Positions 10,884-23,100 of a stretch of 64,000 nt of DNA are shown in pieces (positions within the stretch are counted from its first letter, which is position 1; each line of letters begins with the position of its first letter). The notes beneath the pieces are model-generated. The model saw only the letters and a program-made list of their open reading frames with translations, ran no database searches and had not been told where the DNA came from. The translations under genes and the position numbers were made by a program. Source of the DNA: Mariannaea sp. PMI_226 (lineage: Eukaryota > Ascomycota > Sordariomycetes > Hypocreales > Nectriaceae); NCBI GenBank assembly GCA_024336345.1, contig JANFOG010000006.1, positions 434,001-498,000 on the forward strand, written 5' to 3'.

Positions 10884-11688
10884 AACGAATGACTTGCTCT
10901 ACTTCTCCCACCACTTTGGATACTATCATGAAGATGGGTATCAAGAAAAGGGGTTTTACTATTTAGACACTGTGGTGCACCCACATCACCTGCATAACCG
11001 GATCAAGGAGTCAAAAGTCGATACGATACCTTCCCCTCCGACGACTAGCCAACGAATGATCCCAGCGTCCAATCTCCATATTGCCATATACACCGGCACA
11101 GAGTTACCGAGAACTACGAAGTACGAACGGAATGGGTCAGGGTACGCACGGTATTTACTCAAGCCTAACTTGGAGACCCTAAATCGAGGGATGTTACTAA
11201 TCCGTCCTCTGGAGAGTAGTAAGGCGTCGAACGTCGCACGAAGCTCCAGGAGGAAACCCAGTCGACTTGCACGTTGACCTGAGACAATGACAAGCAGGGG
11301 TGGCAGATCATTGCGACGCTCACGCCAACATGCAAGGGCCCTGGAGGAGGGGGGGTGGAAGGTCCAAAGAGGACCAATGAATGGAGACGTGATGATGAGC
11401 AGCCTTCTCAAGTCTTCAAATTCTGCAATACATGCGATAATAGCTCCAATTGAGAGGTTGCTCGAGAATTTTTTGTGCCTCAGCCACTGTAGTTTGAATG
11501 GTCCCAGACCATATTTAAAACCATTTCCCAATCATTCAAAAAAAACGCCCTGACAAAGATGCTTTCTATCCTCTGCCCATGACAGGAACATGCGTGACAA
11601 AAAACTCATCTGCAAAAAGAACAGGTCCAAAAAAAAAGAGGAGGGGGAAGAAGAAGAAGAAACAGAAAGGTAGTCATGACATCGTTAT
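10884..11688. other. Intergenic region between convergent EF-hand and eIF4E genes
   Basis: These 805 bases lie between the 3' ends of two convergent genes. I see no gene. A 181-codon open frame on the minus strand (10986-11531) has no recognisable motif. A-rich and purine-rich tracts near 11620-11670 lie just beyond the eIF4E stop. Confidence 0.5.
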
Positions 11689-12603
11689 TCATTTGGCCGC
11701 TGGGGCCTTCTCGTCCGCGTCGTCAGAGACAAGTGCCGCGGTCGCCGCAAGCTCCTCGGCACGCTTCCGGGAGTCGAGAACGGCCTGCAGGGCGGGGGGA
11801 GCTTTGAAACCAGCGTGATCGGAATGCCTCTTGTAGAAGTAGCTGTCGGGCTTGGGGCAGAGCTCCGAGGGGATCTCCTCGAGGACGCAGGCGAGGATGG
11901 CTTCGATGGAGTTCTTCTTGGAGGCGTCGCGGTGCCAGATGGTGATGAGGTGGGAGTTGAAGCGAACGGAGAGGCCAACACCACAGAGCTGGTCATCTAC
12001 AATAAGGGAGGGACTTTAGCATTATATTGAGGAGGGGAGGGGAACTGTATGTAGGGGCTTATAGACGGAGAAAGAAGAGGAAAACGGGGGAAGGGGGAGA
12101 AAGGGAAGCTTACCATCGTCAAGGACGCTCTGGAGCTTCTCGCCAATGGCTAGGAGCTGAACCCGGGTCCAGAAGTCGGGACCGTTGGCTTTGGAGACTC
12201 GAAAGGTCCAGCTGCCTCCCAAGATGTTGCGGCGGTCCTCCCAGATGGGCCGGAAGCCGGCCTTGAAGAGGTAGATGGACTCTCGCATCTTGATCTGGTC
12301 GACTGGAGTGTTGTTCGCATAGCGCCAAAAGTCCTGAACGGACTCGATCTGCTCGCCCAGTTGCTCGAGGTTGGAGTTGTATGAGGACTCGGCGCCGTCG
12401 CCAGGAGCAGCAGCCTGGGTTGTTGAGGCGTCTTTTGATGCACGATCGAAGTAGACGTTCCAGTAGTGCTGAGTGGGCAGCGCCCTCATCGTCTTGAGGA
12501 AGTTTCGCTTGGCATCATCGCGTTGCTCAGCAGGGGAGCTGGCATCGGCAGATTGAGGAGTGCCTGAAAGGCCACGGGTGAAGAGTGTAGGGCGTCCAGA
12601 CAT
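11689..12603 (-). CDS. Cap-binding protein of the eIF4E family, 4EHP-like
   Basis: Two exons (12603-12114 and 11996-11689) give 265 residues. eIF4E proteins bind the mRNA 5' cap. The fold is clear: HYWNVYFDR, SVQDFWRYANN, IYLFKAGFRPIWEDRRN, GGSWTFRV and LSVRFNSHLITIWHRDA, ending near FYKRHSD. Aligned by eye to mammalian eIF4E, the cap-stacking Trp102 is kept (PIWED). The other stacking Trp (Trp56) is replaced by Tyr in the segment SSYNSNLEQLG, and Trp46 by Tyr (NVYF). Tyr at the Trp56 position and the SY-x2-N-x2-Q-x-G pattern are features of the 4EHP/eIF4E2 class, which usually represses translation. The C-terminal 40 residues are Ala/Glu-rich and extend beyond the core. I infer a regulatory cap-binding protein, not the main initiation factor. 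Confidence 0.9.
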
Positions 12604-14791
12604 GGCTCTTTTTCGGGGGGTTTTGGAGGTTTGTGAGAAATGAGGAGGGGTATCTACTATGAAAAGAAAGAAAAGAACAGTGGAAGAAGAAGAAGAGGAA
12701 GAAAGGAAAAGAGGGTTGTCAAGCAGGCGATGTAGAGGGAATGGTAAACCGAACGATCCAGGATGTTGAGAAGAGAATAGGCAGGAAGAGAGAGGTTTCC
12801 CGAGATCGGGCGCTTAAGCTGCTATATACTGGACTGTAGAGGAAGCCAGTCGTATCCTGTACTGTGCCTGTTGCCTGTAACTGTGCCTAGGACTCGGGAG
12901 TTGACAGGGCTAGAGGAGATGAAGGCGCGCGAAGTGGGAGGCGGGAGAGGGGAGGGGGAGCAGAGAGGGGCCCTGTTTGGAGGAGAGGGGCTAATAAGGG
13001 GACAGTGACGGTGGAGAGGGGGGGAGACGTTCCGGAACGCTTTGACTGGGAGCCACAAAGTCGTTTTGGAGGCGGCCGGCTGGCTACCTTCAGTAGGTAA
13101 GGTACCTAGGCAGGTTAATTACAGTACCCTACTTATAGGTGCCTATAGCTCTTCGGGCAGCTTTATAGTCAAGTTAGACGAGCAAGCGATCGAGCGATGA
13201 AGCTGGTGCACCGGGGGGGTCGAGGGGAGGAGAGCGGAACAGCGTAACAGCGTCCCCTATGGCCCTGTAAATAAATTAAAGGGGATTGCCTAAGTGTTAG
13301 GAAAGCCGACAGTGTTACAAGACCCAATGTAAGTGATTGGATGTAGCGTTTGCTCGTTTGGTGAACAAGTACCTCAATAATTGATTGATCATCTTTTCTC
13401 TATTACTTTACTTTGCCTCACCTTGGTAGGTAACTTGTTCAATTCACTCACTCCGATTACAGACAAAGGAGACGTCGTTTGAATAGTTACATAGGTAACC
13501 AGGGACGTTTTTTTTTTTATGTGCCTTTTTTCTTTCTATGCCAAGGCGGCATGTTTCTTGTCAACAGTAGGTAACATGGCTTGTTTACACCGTTTCATCT
13601 ATTTTACCAAGTTTATCGAATGAGAAGTCGTAGTAATACTACTACTACTACGTTATTTGGCACCAAGCTATTCAGGTTACACCCCGCTACACACACCAGA
13701 GGTCCCCTTGCATGCAAATGAGACGGAAGCCATGCGAGATTGATCCTGCATCTGCATACCATGAGCAACGAAACGAATTTGTTGTTTTGGTTGGTTGGTT
13801 CATCCAGCTGTAATGGTATGTATGACATGACACTCAGCCTAGCTTGTGGCTAGGGAGGGGGGGGGGGGGAGGAAGCGTGGCTAACGAGGGTCAAATCAGC
13901 CAAGGGTAAGTAAGTAAGTCAGCAAACCAGTCAGAGTCCCAGACAAAAGACCCGCGTTGCCTTTTCGGCAGCTTTGTAGACTAATCAGTATGGAGTTCGG
14001 TGCTATTCTACTTTTTTGTATCAAAACTGAATTCATGAAACTTTGGCCCAAAGTAGGGACCTTTTTGCAGATGAGACAAGGAGACGGGGCTTACCTTGCA
14101 GCGAACCTGGGCGGCTGGTGACCATTGACCATTGAAACATCTGCCGCCGAGAAGTCATGACGTCCTTTTTGGTAACAAGAGATTGAGGGTCGAGTCTCAC
14201 TTACGCGCCTTGGATAGCTTTTTTTTCTCTCTCTCTTTTCTTTTTTCCTTTTTTGGTGGTTTTATATTTGGTTGTTGTGTCACATGAAAACATATTCTTC
14301 GTCATTGCCAGAGCGTCTATGAATCTTTATTCTTCTAATAAGCCCAGCAAGTGAGTGAATAGTGAAAACTAGAATATCCTTATACCTATCACAGCTCACT
14401 CATCCCCTCTGACTTCATTAAAATGCTCGTCCCCCGACCTAGCATCGAAGCCTTGTAATCACGGTGATAGATACATACATACATACATACATAGATGGGA
14501 CGTGTTAATGAGCTTCATTGATAAAAGATATACTGATATTTTTGTACCTAGTCCAAGCAAGCTCCCTTTGTCCAGCAAATCTTGACTTGGAGAAAAAAAA
14601 AAGAATGTAAAAACACAAACTAGATAAAATAAAATAAAATAAAGGACAGCAATCAAAGCGCTCCCAGAAACACCATGCTCCCTTCCCTATTTCATTCATA
14701 TGCAGTTGCAATTCTAACAAATGTTTCAATCATCCTACTCTCACTCGAGGCAGACACACAACCTCCCCCCCTTCTCCCCTTCCTGTCTGAC
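12604..14791. other. Intergenic region upstream of the eIF4E-like gene
   Basis: About 2.2 kb with no supported gene. The first 200 bases, in minus orientation, are the CT-rich leader of the eIF4E-like gene. Further on are a run of 13 G at 13857-13869, GGTACCTAGG-type motifs near 13100, and a CATA microsatellite at 14471-14493. The right end is the 3' region of the kinesin gene. All open frames are short. Confidence 0.5.
14471..14493. repeat. CATA microsatellite
   Basis: About 5.5 tandem ATAC/CATA units form a simple repeat in the 3' flank of the kinesin gene. Confidence 0.9.
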
Positions 14792-16693
14792 TCAAACATT
14801 CTCTCTCACCCCAAGTGGCATCCGCGCACTGCTCTCGTTCATGAACCTCGTCAAGTCCCCCCCAATTAACTTGCGCAGGTTGCCCATGTCCTGTAGGTAG
14901 CGCTGCATCTCATCTTGGAGGTCGTCCTCGCTGTACGCCGTGCTCTCCGAGTCGTATTCCTCTTCGTCGTAGTCGTCGTCGTACTCGGACTGGTTGTCCA
15001 TGCCACCACCGTTTTCCTTGTTGCTGCCATCGCCCTCGCCTTCGCCCATGTCTATCCTCTTGTCCGGGTTGACCGCCACCAGCGGGATCGGGTTCTTGAG
15101 GCTTTCGATGGCGAGCTTGAGGTGCAGCTTGAGCGCCTCGTTCTCCGTTTGGAGCTTCTTGATCTTGCTCTCGGCCACCATGCCGCGCTCCTCCATCATG
15201 CGCTGCATCGCCGCCACGCGCTCCTGGTACTCCTCCAGCTTGTCCTCGGCCTCCTTGGCGTTCTTCTCCCGCTGCCTAGAGTCGGACACGGAGAGCTGCA
15301 GCACCCGAATCTCCTCGGCCATGGCCGCGATCTGCGCATCCCTCTCGGCGGTCGAGATGTGGTCCTGGTTGACGACGGCGCGGGTGCGGATGCGCTTGGC
15401 CTGGTCAGCGTACCGCAGCGTCGATAGCGTCTCGTCGTAGTCTGACGGCGCGATGCAGGCAATCATGGCCGTCTTGCTGTTGCCGCCCAGGGAATCCTTG
15501 AGGAGCCACGTCAGAATCGAGTCTCGGTACGGGACAACGTCCTTCCTCTTGCCGCCGCGGAGCGCCTTAGGGTCGGATAGTGCGGCGATAACTCTGCCCA
15601 GTGTGGTCAGAGACTTGTTGATGTTGCTGCCTTCGCGCAGCCGTGCTCCCGTGGCCTCGGTGGACTTGGCCCTCTCGCTACCGGCGAGATCGACGAGGCG
15701 GATGCGGGAGCTTCGTTCTGTGGTCTCATCTGTCTCCATGTCGTGGTGGATCTGCTTGAGCATGATGGTGAAGACGGCATGACTTCGACTACTCGTGTCG
15801 TTCATCTTGGTACTCGCAACCGTGCGTGATGAATCGCCGAGCTTCATGAAGCGTAGGATCTCGTTGTAATTGCGGACGGGCACCTCGGTGAGATCCTTGA
15901 CGTAAGGGCCTTCGGTGGGGGATTCGCGGATCTTCAGGTAGTTTGGTGGCTTGTTGGGGACCATGGGAACCAAAAGGTCTCGTACGTGCTCGTTGTACAC
16001 CTCAAAGTAGGACACTCGTACATTGTAGGCAATGTTGGCGTTTTCGTTCTGGGCGGCCTGGATCCGCTCGAACAGATCCTCGCATGTTCTCGGAATCAGG
16101 CCGGGGGCATCGCCGGTGCCCATCATGGTATAACTCTTGCCTGAGCCCGTCTGGCCGTAGGCGAAGATGCATGTGTGGTAACCCTCAAAGTTGTGATCGA
16201 GGAACTCCTCTCCTAGGCTGTTATACACATCTTCCTGTGTGGCGTAGTGCTTGTCGTTGGTGTCATGGCTCCAAAATGAGTTGTCGAATGTGAAGTTCTT
16301 CTCCTCATAGACCTTGCGGGACTTCATCCCCTTGCTTGGCGTTTCTTCTTGCTCTTCCGGGATGAGGAGCGTGGTGAGTTGGGTAATGGGGTCCATTTCG
16401 ATCAGGCATTTGGCCTGGCGATCGAGCTCTGCATTTTTGAAAAGAATATATGTCAACATTGACCCTGATTTATGAGCTATCAAAATAGCAGCCTTTCTTT
16501 TCCCCCCCCCTTCTTTTCCCTTCCCATTTGGCCGTTACTCACCTCGTTTGAGGAATGCTCTGCAGCGGACCACCACTTTTACGTTGCCTCCTCCGTCCAT
16601 TCTGGCGTGCATGGGCAAAGTGCCATCCCGTGAGCGCAGAGAAGGCGTGGAGGCGGAAGAAGGAAGGGGTCTGTATTCGTGAGCCATCATCAT
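14792..16693 (-). CDS. Short kinesin-3-like motor protein
   Basis: Two exons (16693-16543 and 16428-14792) give 595 residues. The N-terminal motor domain (about residues 36-410) is complete: VKVVVRCRAFLKRE, the P-loop FAYGQTGSGKSYTMMG (GQTGSGKS at 142-149), switch I NDTSSRSHAVF, switch II LVDLAGSERAKST, NINKSLTTLGRVI and the microtubule-binding region VPYRDSILTWLLKDSLGGNS. Kinesins of this type walk on microtubules carrying organelles. A predicted coiled coil follows (about 420-500) and then an acidic tail (YDDDYDEEEYDSES). The FHA and PH domains of full-length Unc104/KIF1 motors are absent. A short fungal kinesin-3 of this kind, NcKin3, has been described in Neurospora, and I infer this is its counterpart. 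The start is the first of three consecutive ATG codons (16693); the third is equally possible. Confidence 0.92.
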
Positions 16694-17687
16694 TATTGGC
16701 CTCGACAAGCGACAACAATAAGGGCTCGTGAGTGTTTCTTAGGAGTGTCGCGCAGGATCGCTGGCGGAGAGGTTATATCAGAATTTGCCCTCCTGCAAGT
16801 TTCCTGTCCCTTTTAGAGATGCTTCTGTGCTGGCCCCATTTGTTTACTCTGCACCTTGCGCTGTTGCCAGGGTACCAGAGAGAGAGCTGTCGGGAGTTAC
16901 GTCGTGCAACTAAACCATATATGGCTTAGCGTCTAACGGAACAAGGCTCTGGCCTACGTCCGCGTCTCCACAGCCGCATTATTGGAGCTATTCCTGTCTT
17001 GGCACTGGCCTTGCCCCACAAGCTCTTTCATAGACTATGGTGACAAAATACTGCCCTCATCCTCATGCTGTTGCATCTGGATTTTATGCAGGATTTATTC
17101 TGTCCTCCTGGCTTCCACCAAGCCAATCCCCATTCACCAGTCTTTCTCTCAGGGCGCGCGGGGGAGAGGGAGGGGATCTGCACGGCGCCAGACAAGGACG
17201 CGTTCAGTGCTTTGTGAGATGTACGTACTACTTCCTATACGTACCTGGTATTGCAGGTAAAGTACCTCCCTAGGCATGGACTTTGACCAGCCTCAAGTCA
17301 TGATTCCCGTCAGACAGAGAGACACTGTATTGAAGCTGGTTACGCAACATTGAGCAACCACAAACTGAAATCCAGCCGTCGCGATCGCATCTATAAAGCT
17401 TGATTGTGTTCTGGCGTTTTGAGTGCTCTCCCTTGATTTCTTTGTTTTTTTTTTCACGTGCCTCGTCGTTGCCGTTGGCCTTTTTTTTCGGAGTTTTTTT
17501 TTCCCTTTTTTTTTCCCCCGATTTTTTTCCACCTTTTTTTTCGCCCTCCCCTTCCGTTTTTTTTTTTTTTTTTTAACCCTTTTTCCTTTTATCCTTCAAT
17601 CTCTCGTGCCATATTAAAAATACTCATCAAGTTCTAATACTCTCCGTGTCCTTTTTACTCAAGTTTTCATCGGGTACATTTTTTTTT
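16694..17687. other. Divergent promoter region, kinesin and AT-hook genes
   Basis: This 1-kb region lies between two divergent starts. Positions 17430-17660 on the plus strand are strongly pyrimidine-rich with many T runs, including 18 T at 17557-17574. This looks like the promoter and leader of the AT-hook gene. No gene is supported inside. Confidence 0.55.
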
Positions 17688-18340
17688 ATGGCTCGTACAA
17701 TGAAATCCGTCATTGCAACAGGGACAGGCGCAGACGCGGGTTCGCCTGAAATCCCCAAAGCCGCCACTGGCGTCTCTAAGACGGGACGTCCCCGTGGTCG
17801 CCCGCGCAAGGAAAACAAGGTCGTCAAAGTGCCCAGTGGCCGACCTCGAGGTCGCCCAAAGGGAAGCACAAAAGCTGCTGCTGCTGCTAAAGCTTTGGAA
17901 GCCGCAGGCGCATCTAGAGCTGAAATTGAGGCCGCGCTGATTGCGCAAACTCCTGTCAAGACTCCCAAGGGCACTGGGCGACGCGGACGCCCTCCCAAGT
18001 CGGCTACCACTCCCTCTCAGACGCCCACTTCAGCCAAGACTAAGAGCGCAACTACACCCAACTCAACAGGCAAACGGGGTCGAGGTCGACCTAAGAAGAA
18101 TGTAGAGCAAACGCCAGCTGAGCTCGAGGCTGAAGAGGAATCTGGCGACATGGAAGATGGTAAACCAACCCTGCTAAGACCTTCTTTATAAGGAGAACAT
18201 TTGCTCACATTCAAGCGCGGAATCTAGCTGAGGGCGAGGAGGACAACGGAATTGATCCTGTAGCCAACCCTGCTACAGACAACGATGAGGTCCGCCGCCC
18301 AGATGACTGGATGTCGACTCTCAAGAACGTGTTTCGCTAA
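17688..18340 (+). CDS. AT-hook DNA-binding protein, HMGA-like
   Basis: Two exons (17688-18159 and 18228-18340) give 194 residues. Four AT-hook cores are visible: GRPRGRPRK (33-41), GRPRGRPKG (51-59), RRGRPPK (98-104) and RGRGRPKK (130-137). AT-hooks insert Arg-Gly-Arg into the minor groove of AT-rich DNA, so this should be a nuclear architectural protein. The linkers are Ala/Lys/Thr/Pro-rich, and the stretch from about 143 to 160 is acidic. The C-terminus DDWMSTLKNVFR, supplied by the second exon, looks conserved. The intron starts GTAAAC and ends AATCTAG; without splicing the frame ends soon after the donor. The gene converges on HNT3. The size resembles HMGA-type proteins, but the exact orthologue is not known to me. 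Confidence 0.88.
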
Positions 18341-18770
18341 TGTGTATTGTACGGATTTGTAGGAGTCTGACATTGATGCTTCGGAGTAGAGCATCTCTTA
18401 GCATTACGACCACATTTCATCTTCCTTTGGACCTTCTTTTTCTGCCAAAAAAAAAGGGGGGTTCAAACATCTGTTGGCTAGGTTGGGGGGAAGGGGTTTA
18501 TTTTCTTTTTCTGCTTCCTTTTCCGGTTTCCTTTATTTTTTTTCTTTTTTTTATGTTGGCATGTTTCTTGGCTTCGGGATGCGAAGAGATGTCATCGCCG
18601 GAGTTCGCGTTGAGTTTTTTTATGGCCTTTGATGGACTTGCGTGCGTTACAAAGGAGGCGCGATATGTATATTACGATGAGCTCAAACCCCAGAGCTTTT
18701 GGGGCAGCATAGGTACGCTCTGAATTGCTCCGCTGCTCAGTGATCCTTTGCGTGCCTGTGACCGCCTTTC
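18341..18770. other. Convergent 3' region between the AT-hook gene and HNT3
   Basis: These 430 bases are T-rich on the plus strand (runs near 18440 and 18536-18552) and hold the 3' untranslated regions of two convergent genes. No gene is supported. Confidence 0.5.
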
Positions 18771-19743
18771 TCATTCCCTCTTCCAATTCTCAAACTCATC
18801 TTCCAGATGCGCCTTGAGCTTCTGAAACTGGTTCCCAAAGTTGCGACCACAGCGCCAGCACTTCAGATCTCGTCGCAAGTACCCGGCGTCCTTTGTGTTT
18901 CGCCTGGGATCGTCCTCGGCCAAGGGGAAATCATCTAGACTGACTAGGAACGGCGTCGCAAAGGAGTTGTAGTGCTTGCGATGCCGTAGCGCCTCCGAGT
19001 GCATGTCGCGCGACAAGACGTGCACATGAAGATGTCGCATCGACGGCACCGCGTGCACGCCGCATAGCACCTCGGCGGCCCAGTCACGGCCGGGCGGCAG
19101 CTGGCCATTGCTCCCGGGCACGGGGTCCACGTCGCCGTTCAGGACGGCCTCCCGTGCAGCGTCGCGTGAACTGAATGCACCGAAGCGCCGCTGGAGCTCC
19201 TTTGCGACGAGGGCCTTGAGGTCGGCGGCCTGGGCCCTGACAGTGGCCAGGAAGGCTGCATCCTCGAAGGCGTCAAAGGGGTGCTGTAGGTTGTAGTCCG
19301 GGGACCGCGGTAGGAGCAGCGTGTGAATGGAAGCCTTTGGGTAGCGGTCATTGATGGCGACGAATTCGTCACTGTGAGAGATGACGCGCGATGCTGGGAA
19401 AGAAGCCGGATCATCGAGGTAGGCCCCCAAGCCCATTCTGTCTTTGAAGGGATTGCCTCCTCGTGAGATTCTGGGCGGTGGGGGAGGAGCAGCAGCAGTC
19501 GCTTTGGGCTTTCTGCTCATGAGTTCCGTGACTGTATCAATGGTGAGCCCATGATGTGATATAATCGTGAAGCAAATGCGATGAGGCGGAATTTAGGAGG
19601 AAGCGGAGGGGGAGAGAAGGGGAGGGGTGAAGCTTACAGGCATTACGAGCTGTAGTGTTGGGTTTTGGTGGCGCTTCTTCACCGTGGATTTCCTCCTGCG
19701 TGATGGCCTCTTCAGGCTCTGAATCATGATCTTGATGCGCCAT
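18771..19743 (-). CDS. HNT3: Aprataxin-like DNA 5'-adenylate hydrolase
   Basis: Two exons (19743-19638 and 19531-18771) give 288 residues. Aprataxin/Hnt3 removes AMP left on DNA 5' ends by abortive ligation, a nuclear repair step. The HIT-type active site is HLHVHVLS, with the three histidines at about 202, 204 and 206. Upstream are FKDRMGLGAYLDDP and the substrate-loop region RYPKASIHTLLLPRS. The C-terminal zinc finger is of the C2HE type: CWRCGRNFG (Cys260, Cys263) and KAHLEDEFENW (His277, Glu281). The N-terminal exon is acidic (HDSEPEEAITQEE) and has no FHA domain, as in other fungal Hnt3. An insertion of Asp/Gly/Pro-rich sequence lies between the two HIT halves (about 165-180). Confidence 0.93.
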
Positions 19744-20136
19744 GTCCCCAGTGATATTTTTAAAAGGCAAAAGGTGGCTGCTGTTGATCGAATCGCGGGA
19801 TTGAGCGAAGTGGGAAAAAAAGAGGTGGTAGTTATGAATCACTCGACGCCAGGCAACTGAGCTGGGTTTGATGCTGCTGTGCTTTCCAAACTGCCCCGCC
19901 ACAGAGTCATTTCGGCTTACAGTCTTCTCCCAAGGCACCAAAGTGACAAAAGTTGCACGACGACCTATTTATAATTATAAATATCCTCAACTGAAGCAGT
20001 AAATGAGTGCATCCGTGATGGATTTCATTGATACAAGAACAAGGTACCCAAAATAAATAAATAAACCTGTACTTCATCTGACAGTAGAGTTATATAGACC
20101 ATGCGACAGCAGACTCCCCCGTCCCACATCTAATGA
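19744..20136. other. Promoter of HNT3 and 3' end of the helicase gene
   Basis: This short intergenic region lies between two minus-strand genes. AATAAATAAATAAA near 20052-20065 lies 5' of the helicase 3' end in plus-strand terms and reads TTTATTT on the transcribed strand. No gene is seen. Confidence 0.45.
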
Positions 20137-23100
20137 CTACGCATCCAAGCCATCTAGCTCAATCATCTTCGTCACCAGCCTAATCACCTCGTTATTCTCG
20201 AGTCCCAGCTCGGGATTTTCCACCTTTTGTGCAATCAACTCATCCACCATACCTCGCAACCGCGCTACCAGGACACCGATTCGTGCCCATCCCCTGAGGC
20301 GCAGCCATCCGTCCACAAGGAGACCCCTTCCGAGCGTGTCAAGCTCGATGGGCCCGGAGAACATCAAAAGTGTGTACGCATTGAAAGCTATAAGAGGTAA
20401 AGAAGAGAGGGAAAAAATGTCAGCCGAGTCAATCATTTCAAAATGCATGCCTGCCAGGGGTAGGAGGGACTGTTTGCAACTCACGGGTAAGGTCACGAAT
20501 AAAGATTTTACTCGTTGAGATGAGGGTAAAGTACGACATGTAAGCCGCGTTGCCTGAGAAGCCCTGGCTGCCGAACAACGTGCTGCTCGGGTGTACGAAT
20601 ACCCTTCCGTTCTCTTGGTTGAAGTACTTAATAGACCGCGCCTCGGGGTCCAGTTCCACCGCTCCGGACATGGAACTGGCAAACTTCTTGTCTGGGTATT
20701 GAATCCTCGCAATCTGTGGCGTAAAGGCCGCGGCGATAAGAGCCCGGAGGAGCTGCGAGCCATCGGCCAAGGTACCCTGTGCGTGTGCATCGCTGAGCAC
20801 CTCCGAGGTCGACACGATGCCAATCTCTGCCAGCGCTGAGTAGAACTGTGTCCTTGTATTTGCAATGTCAGAGAGTGTCTGATAGGCCAGGAAGTTGTCG
20901 TCGCAAAAGTTGCGGACTTGGCGTTGAGGAACGTGGTCTTGCATCATCGCGTCCCAGTGCTTGAAGGCCTCCAGATCTGTCAAAAGGTCACCATTTCCCT
21001 TGTAGAACCTCATTCTGGCATCTTTTGCTTCATCTCTCCTCTCTGAGGGGGACAAAAACGGACTTCGGGTGCTTAAAATAGCCGCCATGGTCACGCAGTC
21101 ATCCAAACAACCAAATATGGCTCCAAATACCATTAGCTTACCGCAACGCAAGTCTGTCGGCAGCATGGCCAGCTGTTGACCCATAGCCGTGAGTTCGTCT
21201 CCGTCCAGTGCTCCCATCCGCCTCAATAGCTTGATGGCGCCGTCAATGGCCGTGGCATCTGGGGGTGTGGGAGACCGTCCGAGGAAGCTCGCCACATCTC
21301 GCATGCCCATAGCACGAACAGACAGACACAACTGCTCTAGCGGAACACGGCGGATTTCCGGCTCCGGACGTTCAGCCATTTGCTTCTCAAGGTTTTCGGT
21401 GTAGAGCTTGTAGCATCTGCCCTCCTGCACACGACCAGCTCGACCTTGACGTTGCTTGCAAGCTGCGCGTGATGCCCACGTCTCCTCGAGTTTTCTCATG
21501 TTGTTTACAGCATCAAAGCTCGTCTCCTTCACTTTTCCACTGTCAATGACCACTACAACGTCGTCGATGGTGATGGAAGTTTCTGCCACGTTGGTCGCCA
21601 CAACGACTTTGCGTTTCCCTGGTGGAGGATTGGAAAATACTCTCTTCTGCTCGCGTGTCTCAAGCGAGGCGTGCAGAGGGAGAACATGAAGGGAGCTGAT
21701 GGCCCTCAATGCGCCGCAAGCTTGGTTGATTTCTCCTACTCCAGGCAGGAAAATAAGAATTCCGCCATTATTCTTTTCGTAGGAGAGCTCGTAGTCGACC
21801 GCCCTAACCGTCTCCATTAGCAGGCTATAGTTGATCCGATGGCCTAGTTTCTGAATAATCCTGCCAAGTGTGTCTCCGGATATGAGTCCCGTGTCTGCCT
21901 TGTCGACGCCATATCCAGTCATTCGGATAACATCGTCAAGGTAGAACTCGTCTACGGGGAATGTTCGACCGGAAATCTCCACCATCCCAACGTTCAATCC
22001 CTCAGAAGTGAAGTAATGCGCAAAAGTGGATGCGTCAAGTGTGGCGGACATCAGAACGAGCTTCAACATGTCCCTCCTCGCCATCATCACCTCTCGAATT
22101 AGGTTCAGCAAGAAATCAGTATCAAGACTCCGCTCGTGTACCTCATCGATGACAACGTGACTGACATCAGCTAGGGATGCAATCACATCCTCGATGCGCC
22201 CTCCAGAGGTTTGTAATCGTCGGAGTAGTACACCTGTTGTCACAAATGTGATGCGAGTATCCTTGGATCTGCGGTATTCACCACGGATAGCGTATCCGAC
22301 TTCATCGCCTACTCTTGTACATCTCTCCTCGGCTACACGGTCGGCAAGTCCTAGGGCGGAGATTCGTCGTGGCTGAGTGACGATGATATTGGCGCACCCA
22401 CCAAGTCCCCTCTCATAGAGGTCGTCGAGAATGAACTGCATAGATTGCGTGGACTTTCCGGAACCTGTCTCTCCGCTGATGATGGTAACGTGGTTTTCCT
22501 CGACAGTTCTGATGATGGTATCACACTTGTGCCAAGCTGGCAAATTCTGCCGCTTCGCGATCATCTCTTTTAGGGCGGGCGATTGCTGTCTGCGAAGCCA
22601 TTGCTCTCTACTCTGTTTGCTCTCAATCCACCGTAGGGGTTTTGCATGGCGTTGAGGTCGTGACCCGCCACCGATGGCAGCGGCTGGCTTTGCCTCAGAT
22701 GCTGCAGAAGAGACAGCGGATATCTCAACCAACTTTCCGGGATTCTCGATGATGTTGTTGATGTTCTGCTGAACCCAGTCCATGACAAGGAAAATTTTCA
22801 TCGGCTCATCACGAAGAGACTCATCCATATATTCAAGCGCCTTCCTGACGACACTGAGCTTAATATAGGATGGAAGAGCAGCAAAGATGGATAGGATCAA
22901 GTTTGATGGATAAGTGGCAGGTCTGCGAACTTGCAAGAAGGTCTCCACGACTCCTTGTTGGCCGTTCTTGACACCATCCAACTTGATTTTGATGACTTTA
23001 TCACCTTCCCGCGAGAAGCCATCCCCGTACATGGATTCCAAGCTGCCGACTTCGTCCTCCCACTGCTCCTGAGGAGAACCCATGTCTAAGAAATCAGCAG

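Noticed and set aside
10986..11531. 181-codon minus-strand open frame downstream of the EF-hand gene
   Set aside because: It lies in the 3' region of convergent genes, overlaps another open frame on the plus strand and shows no family signature.
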